A DNA stretch of 64,000 bases. It comes from Henckelia pumila. Lineage: Eukaryota; Streptophyta; Magnoliopsida; Lamiales; Gesneriaceae. Below, piece by piece: positions 59,005 through 64,000 of this stretch. The stretch is from assembly GCF_033568475.1 (NCBI RefSeq), contig NC_133122.1, forward strand, positions 11,746,201 through 11,810,200. The letters are read 5' to 3'. A program made the translations under genes and the position numbers. The notes under the pieces are model-generated. The model saw only the letters and a list, made by a program, of their open reading frames with translations, was not told where the DNA came from and made no database searches. The stretch's first letter is position 1, and every line of letters begins with the position of its first letter.

Positions 59005-60153
59005 GGCCTGCTTCGGCCGCCCCTGGCCGGAGCGCCACCGCCCAAACGTAGCCCACGTCTGGGCGGTCCTAACCTGACCCCTGAACCCGAGCCATGCAGC
59101 CCAGTACCTAGCCAAACTCGAGCCCTCTCCGCGAACCCTAAACTGCGCGCTACAGGAGGCCGATCGAACCTTCTGGTTTTCCTGGGCTCGTTTGGCTCGA
59201 ACCACTCAAGCCATTCGAGTCCAGGCTACCCTCACAACCCTCTGAACCTCTGACCAGCAGCTAGATGCAACCATGGCTAAGAAAAACGTGAGTATGAACC
59301 AACAATCCAACAAAACCGTGCGCCTTCATCGAAACTCAAACCATTTTCTGAAAAAAACTTACAAATTTTCGATGCATAACATTACACAAACTATAAAAAC
59401 TGATATGACATAAAAATCGAAAGGAAACATGCCTTTCACCGATAAAAACAATGGAAGGAATAGGCGGTGGCGAATCCGGGACGACGACGACGACAAACTT
59501 TGAAGCTTCAAAACCAGGATATGGATTTCCTTGCTGGTGCTAGCCGAAGAAGATGATGAAGAACAAGGGAGGTGTCGGCTGAGTGAGTGGAGGCGTGTGT
59601 GTGTGGGGTTGGGTAGGTTAGATTAGTCTAGGTTTAAGTTTTTAATTAAAATAGGTTTTAGGATAATTAAAAATATTATTAAGGATATTAAATATATAAT
59701 ATATAACTAAAAAAAAAACTCTAAATAATATTTAAAATCTGATAACTTTAAGAAAATCCCGAAATATAAAATTAAGGGAATTTTAAAGATAATAAAAAGT
59801 CATTATTTTGGCTTATTTTGAATAAAAACGGACTCCTAAAATTATATAAAATTAAATACTAAAAATTTTGACGAAATAAAACTCAAAATAATATTTTTGG
59901 GCTCTTAAAAGGCTCATGAAATAAATTGGATAGAAAGTTGTCATCTCGTCCGTTCACGGTCCCGTTTACGCGATAAAATAATTTAAATACTAAAAATCAT
60001 AAAATCACTAATTATGGGTTAAATGCTTAAAAATAAATTAAATCATGCACAAATAATTCACATAAATATTTAACCCATAAATCTAAAATTTTAAATAATT
60101 AAATTTCCTAATTATGCATGCGGATTTACGTATTAAAAATACCGGGTGTTACA

Positions 60154-60168
60154 ATTCTCCCCCCCTTA
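60154..60168 (-). other. Polypurine tract of Gypsy-H
   Basis: On minus this is AAGGGGGGGAGAAT, next to the 3' LTR. Confidence 0.85.
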
Positions 60169-60198
60169 AATTGAATTTCGTCCTCGAAATTAAAGTAC

Positions 60199-63100
60199 TT
60201 ACCCGAACAACTCCGGGAAACGAGTCCTCATCTCTGCCTCGGTCTCCCAAGTAGCTTCCTCCTCTGAGTGATTCAGCCACTGGACTCTGACCATCGGTAT
60301 GACTCGCGTCCTAAGCCTCCGCTCCTCCCTAGCCAAGATCCGCGCTGGCCTCTCCTCATAAACCAGATCAGGTGGCAACTGCAAAGGCTCGAAATCCAAC
60401 ACATGCGACGGGTTAGAGACATATCTCCGAAGCATGGATACATGGAAAGCGTTGTGCACTGCTGCAAGCCCTGGCGGTAGAGCTAAACGGTAGGCCAACG
60501 TGCCAACTCTCTCCAAGATCTCGAATGGCCCAATATACCTCGGATTAAGCTTCCCTCTCCGGCCAAATCGTTCCACTACCTTCATTGGTGACACTCTCAG
60601 GAACACGTGATCACCTACTGCGAACTCCAAATCTCGTCGTCGAGTATCTGCATAACTCTTCTGATGACTCTGAGCAGTCCTCATTCGATCCCGAATCTGA
60701 GTCACAATGTCAGCTGTCTGCTGCACAATCTCAGGACCAAGTAAAATCCTCTCGCCAACCTCATCCCAATGCACACGAGATCTGCATCTCCTCCCGTACA
60801 ATGCTGCATAAGGAGCCATTCCTATAGACGACTAAAAACTGTTGTTATAGGTAAACTCCACTAATGGCAGTCTAGTCTCCCAAGAGCCCTGAAAATCAAT
60901 GACACAAGCTCTCAGTAGATCCTCGAGAACCTGGATCACTCTCTCAGACTGACCATCTGTCTGGGGATGGAATGCTGTGCTGAACAAAAGTCTAGTCCCC
61001 AATGCTGTGTGCAGACTCTTCCAAAACGCGGATGTGAACCTCGGATCTCTGTCTGACACAATCGACACTGGTATGCCATGAAGTCTAACAATCTCCTTGA
61101 TGTAAAGCTCTGCATACTGTGTCAATGAGTAAGTAGTTCTCACCGGCAAGAAATGAGCTGACTTGGTGAGTCTATCCACAATCACCCAAATCGTTGTGCA
61201 ACCTCTGGCACTTCTCGGTAAGCCAACTACAAAGTCCATCGTAATATTCTCCCATTTCCATTCCGGAATAGGAAGAGGTCTAAGAAGTCCTGCTGGACGC
61301 TGATGCTCAGCTTTGACCTGCTGACAAGTCAAGCACTCTGACACAACTCTCCCGATGTCTATCTTCATCCCGAGCCACCAATACAATAGCTGCAAATCTC
61401 GATACATCTTCGTACTTCTGGGGTGAATGGAGTACGGAGATGTGTGAGCCTCTGCTAAGATCTCAGCTCTCAACTGATCGAAGTTCGGTACCTACATCCT
61501 ACCACGGTACTGAACAATGCCATCCACAACTGTATACAGAAGATTACCCTTGGCCTCATCTCTCTGTATCCATCGCTGCAACTCCTCATCAGTAGACTGT
61601 CCATCCCTGATCCGATCTAGCAGAACTGGCTGCACCGTCAACACTGACAAGCTCGGTGCATGACCACTCGAGTAAAACTCCAAATCAAACCTCTGAATCT
61701 CACTCTGCAGTGGTAGCTGCACTGACAAACACGATACCACTGACGAATTCCGACTCAAAGCATTGGCCACTACATTAGCTTTACCCGGATGGTAGCTAAT
61801 GTCACAGTCGTAATCCTTCACCAACTCCAACCATCTCCGTTGCCTCATGTTCAACTCCTTCTGAGTGAAGAAGTACTTGAGGCTCTTATGATCAGTGAAA
61901 ATCTTGCACTTCTCGCCATACAGATAGTGCCTCCAGATTTTCAAAGCAAAGACCACTGCTGCTGACTCCAAGTCATGTGTCGGGTAGTTCTGCTCATGAA
62001 TCTTCAACTGCCTCGATGCATAAGCAATAACCTTACCACACTGCATAAGTACTGCGCCTAAACCTAGCTTAGACGCGTCGGTGTACACCACTAACTCCTC
62101 GTGTGGTACATTCATCGCTAAAACCGGTGCAGTAGTGAGTGCTTCCTTCAGCTGATCGAAGCTCCTCTGACAGTCTGAACTCCAAATAAATTTCGCGTTC
62201 TTCATGGTTAAGGAAGTCAAGGGTACTGCAATAGAGGAAAAACCCTTGATGAACTTCCTATAATATCCTGCCAAACCCAAGAAACTGCGAATCTCCGAAG
62301 CATTCCTCGGAATACCCCATTTATGCACTGCCTCAACCTTCGACTGATCCACTGCAATCCCATCTCTCGAAATAACATGGCCAAGAAATGCCACCTGCTC
62401 GAGCCAAAACTCGCACTTGCTGAACTTGGCATACAAACGATGCTCCCTCAAAGTCTGCAAGGCTGTCTGCAGATGCTGTCTATGCTGCTCAATGCTCCTA
62501 GAGTAGATCAAGATATCATCAATGAAGACTATGATGAACTGATCAAGATACGGCTGAAATACTCGGTTCATGAGATCCATGAAAACCGCTGGAGCATTGG
62601 TCATCCCAAATGGCATCACTAAGAACTCGTAATGCCCGTAACGTGTCCGAAAAGTAGTCTTGGACACATCTGCATCTCTAACTCGCAGCTGATGATAACC
62701 AGATCGCAGGTCGATCTTGGAGAACACTGAAGCTCCCTGCAACTGATCAAATAAATCCTCTATCCTCGGCAGTGGGTACTTATTCTTCACTGTGACCCTG
62801 TTGAGCTCTCGATAATTGATGCACAATCTCATACTGCCATCCTTCTTCTTCACAAATAACACTGGAGCTCCCCATGGAGAAAAGCTAGGATGAACAAAGC
62901 CTTTCTCTAATAACTCCTGAATCTGCTCCTTCAACTCTTTCATCTCGGTAGGAGCAAGTCTGTACGGTGCCTTAGAGATAGGCACGGTGTCTGGCACTAA
63001 ATCGATGCTGAACTCCACATCTCTCACTGGTGGAATTCCTGCAACATCCTTCGGAAAGACATCCGGAAAGTCACGAATCACCTCTATCTCTGATAATGAT

Positions 63101-63572
63101 CTGCTAGATGGTTCTGAGGCCGTGACAATACTTGCTAGAAAACCCTGACAACCATGTCTCAACAACTTCCTCGCCTGAATAAGAGATATCACCTGAGGAA
63201 TATCACTGCTCTGAGATGCATGGAAGGTAAACGGGTCGCCTTCTGATGGTTTCACTGACACTGATCTCCGGCGAAAGTCAATTGAAGCTCCATTGACTGT
63301 CAACCAGTCCATACCCAAAATCAAATCAAAACCACTCAATGGCAAAACCACCACATCTGCTCGAATGGAGTGTCCCTGAAGCTCCAACTCCAGTTCTCGA
63401 ATGACACTAGAGGTAGTAGAAATCTGCCCTGACGGCATAGAGACATCATACCCACTGTCAACAATCTTAGGTGTGATGCCTATCCGTCTGATAAACTCCA
63501 GGGAGATAAACGAATGCGTAGCCCTTGAATCTAGCAATGCAAACGTGGAGTTGCATCCAACTAGAATTCTCC
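60199..63572 (-). pseudogene. Gypsy-H pol: protease, reverse transcriptase, RNase H, integrase, chromodomain-like tail
   Basis: A single frame. Protease: [20 protein letters not shown], where the active-site Gly of D-S-G is Arg. Reverse transcriptase: [45 protein letters not shown]. RNase [18 protein letters not shown]. Integrase: [58 protein letters not shown]. The tail IPMVRVQWLNHSEEEATWET ends FPELFG, TAA at 60199. Two TAG stops occur: 61492-61494 in GRM*VPNF (Trp expected) and 60832-60834 in NNSF*SSIGM (Gln expected). Otherwise the frame is open for about 3.3 kb. Its N-terminus is presumably joined to gag by removal of 63573-63776. Confidence 0.92.
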
Positions 63573-63776
63573 CTGCACGCAGAAGAATCCCAACAATTTC
63601 ATTCCACTACTAAACTTTCCCCCAACGAGTCACTAATAACCCTTAATTTTAATCACAAGTAAAACATGCTTCTTATTCTAACATGCAGATAGGTAACCCA
63701 AATAACAACAATTCCACAAGAAACACGAAATTCTTAACCAAAGGAAAAATTATAAAATACTAGAGGTAAGATATAC
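63573..63776 (-). other. Candidate spliceosomal intron (204 bp) at the gag/protease junction of Gypsy-H
   Basis: On minus the sequence reads ...ATCACTG/GTATATCTTACC at 63777/63776 and ...TTCTGCGTGCAG/GGAGAATTC at 63573/63572. Removing it joins DTSLITG to [16 protein letters not shown] (codon ACT GGG AGA) in frame, phase 1. The interval is AT-rich, unlike its flanks. If retained, translation would stop after ITGISYL at a TAG (63760-63762). The element's relatives in this window have no insert here. Confidence 0.7.
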
Positions 63777-64000
63777 CAGTGATCAAGGAGGTGTCTGGGT
63801 CTGCCTCCTCTGCCTGCATAACGAACACTCTACCAGCAGTGTTCTTCTTCCTCGGGCAACTAGCTATCTGGTGCCCCGGCTCTCTACAGTGGAAACAAAC
63901 TCCTGCTCCCAAAAGACAAGGTCCAGAATGCATCTTCTGACACTTCGGGCAAGTAGGAAAACCTCCAGTATTAGGGGCCCCGCCCCTCGGCTGCTGTGGC
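63777..64000 (-). CDS. Gypsy-H gag C-terminus (nucleocapsid), partial
   Basis: Open to the right edge of the window. The frame reads QQPRGGAPNTGGFPTCPKCQ. It has two Cys/His clusters: CPKCQKMHSGPC and the classic CCHC knuckle CFHCREPGHQIASC, which binds element RNA in the particle. It then runs RKKNTAGRVFVMQAEEADPD to DTSLITG at the candidate splice donor. The N-terminal gag domain is outside the window. Confidence 0.88.

Larger units (their letters stand above)
57448..60153 (-). repeat. Gypsy-H 3' LTR (2706 bp)
   Basis: On minus this begins TGTAACACCCGGTATTTTTA at 60153 and ends GGGTCGTTTCA at 57448. It holds a dense set of GCCCA/TGGGC motifs (58480-58860), a GC-rich region (58930-59260) with a perfect 12-bp hairpin at 58978-59004, and no credible gene. 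Confidence 0.87.
57448..64000 (-). mobile_element. Gypsy-H: Ty3/Gypsy retrotransposon, 5' end outside window
   Basis: From left: 3' LTR (57448-60153), polypurine tract, integrase, RNase H, reverse transcriptase, protease, and the gag C-terminus reaching the right edge. It is inserted in LTR G; TGTAT (57443-57447) is the candidate target-site copy. It differs from the other families by a probable intron between gag and protease. Confidence 0.92.

Noticed and set aside
58939-59253. Overlapping open frames on both strands in GC-rich DNA
   Set aside because: They lie inside the Gypsy-H LTR. GC-richness alone keeps both strands open; no domain or start context supports a gene.

Overview
The window is plant nuclear DNA, most likely a eudicot and plausibly an asterid; I cannot fix the species. 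It is repeat-packed heterochromatin. I found no intact host gene, rRNA, tRNA gene or CRISPR array. Nearly every base belongs to one interlocking nest of LTR retrotransposons (Ty3/Gypsy: Del/Tekay-like chromovirus families plus Athila-like elements) and three CACTA (En/Spm) DNA transposons.

Layout, using local names. CACTA-1 (1-10970, minus; left end outside the window) sits in the gag of Gypsy-A (10971-14439). Gypsy-A sits in the 3' LTR of Gypsy-B (14440-21260). Gypsy-B sits in the integrase of Gypsy-C (21261-38104). Gypsy-C also carries two complete CACTA insertions: CACTA-2 (21287-25563, TSD ATA) and CACTA-3 (28072-34397, TSD AAA). Gypsy-C sits in the reverse transcriptase of Gypsy-D (38105-42754), which sits in the 3' LTR of Athila-F (42755-56071). 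Athila-F's left LTR also holds a complete young Athila-like element E (42787-50684, TSD GGTTT). F's right LTR is cut by a plus-strand LTR of the A family (G, 56072-57447), which is cut in turn by Gypsy-H (57448 to the right edge). CACTA-1 therefore lies six levels deep: F > D > C > B > A > CACTA-1.

How the parts work. The Gypsy elements encode Gag (CCHC knuckle), aspartic protease, reverse transcriptase, RNase H, integrase and a chromodomain-like tail, primed from a tRNA-iMet-type site. E and F encode only Gag and protease, so they would depend on enzymes from relatives. CACTA-1 has both standard CACTA genes, a TNP2-type transposase and a TNPA-like gene, both damaged. CACTA-2 and CACTA-3 have lost transposase and carry fragments of host genes: SCAMP in CACTA-2; a REVEILLE-type MYB, VPS13 and a Ulp1-like protease in CACTA-3.

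Points most worth a second look: the host-gene fragments in CACTA-2 and CACTA-3; a candidate 204-bp intron exactly at the gag/protease junction of Gypsy-H; seven of seven nonsense mutations in Gypsy-B being CAG to TAG; three hairpins in the Gypsy-A LTR; a triplicated three-exon cassette in CACTA-1; and a second, internal polypurine tract in both Athila-like elements.
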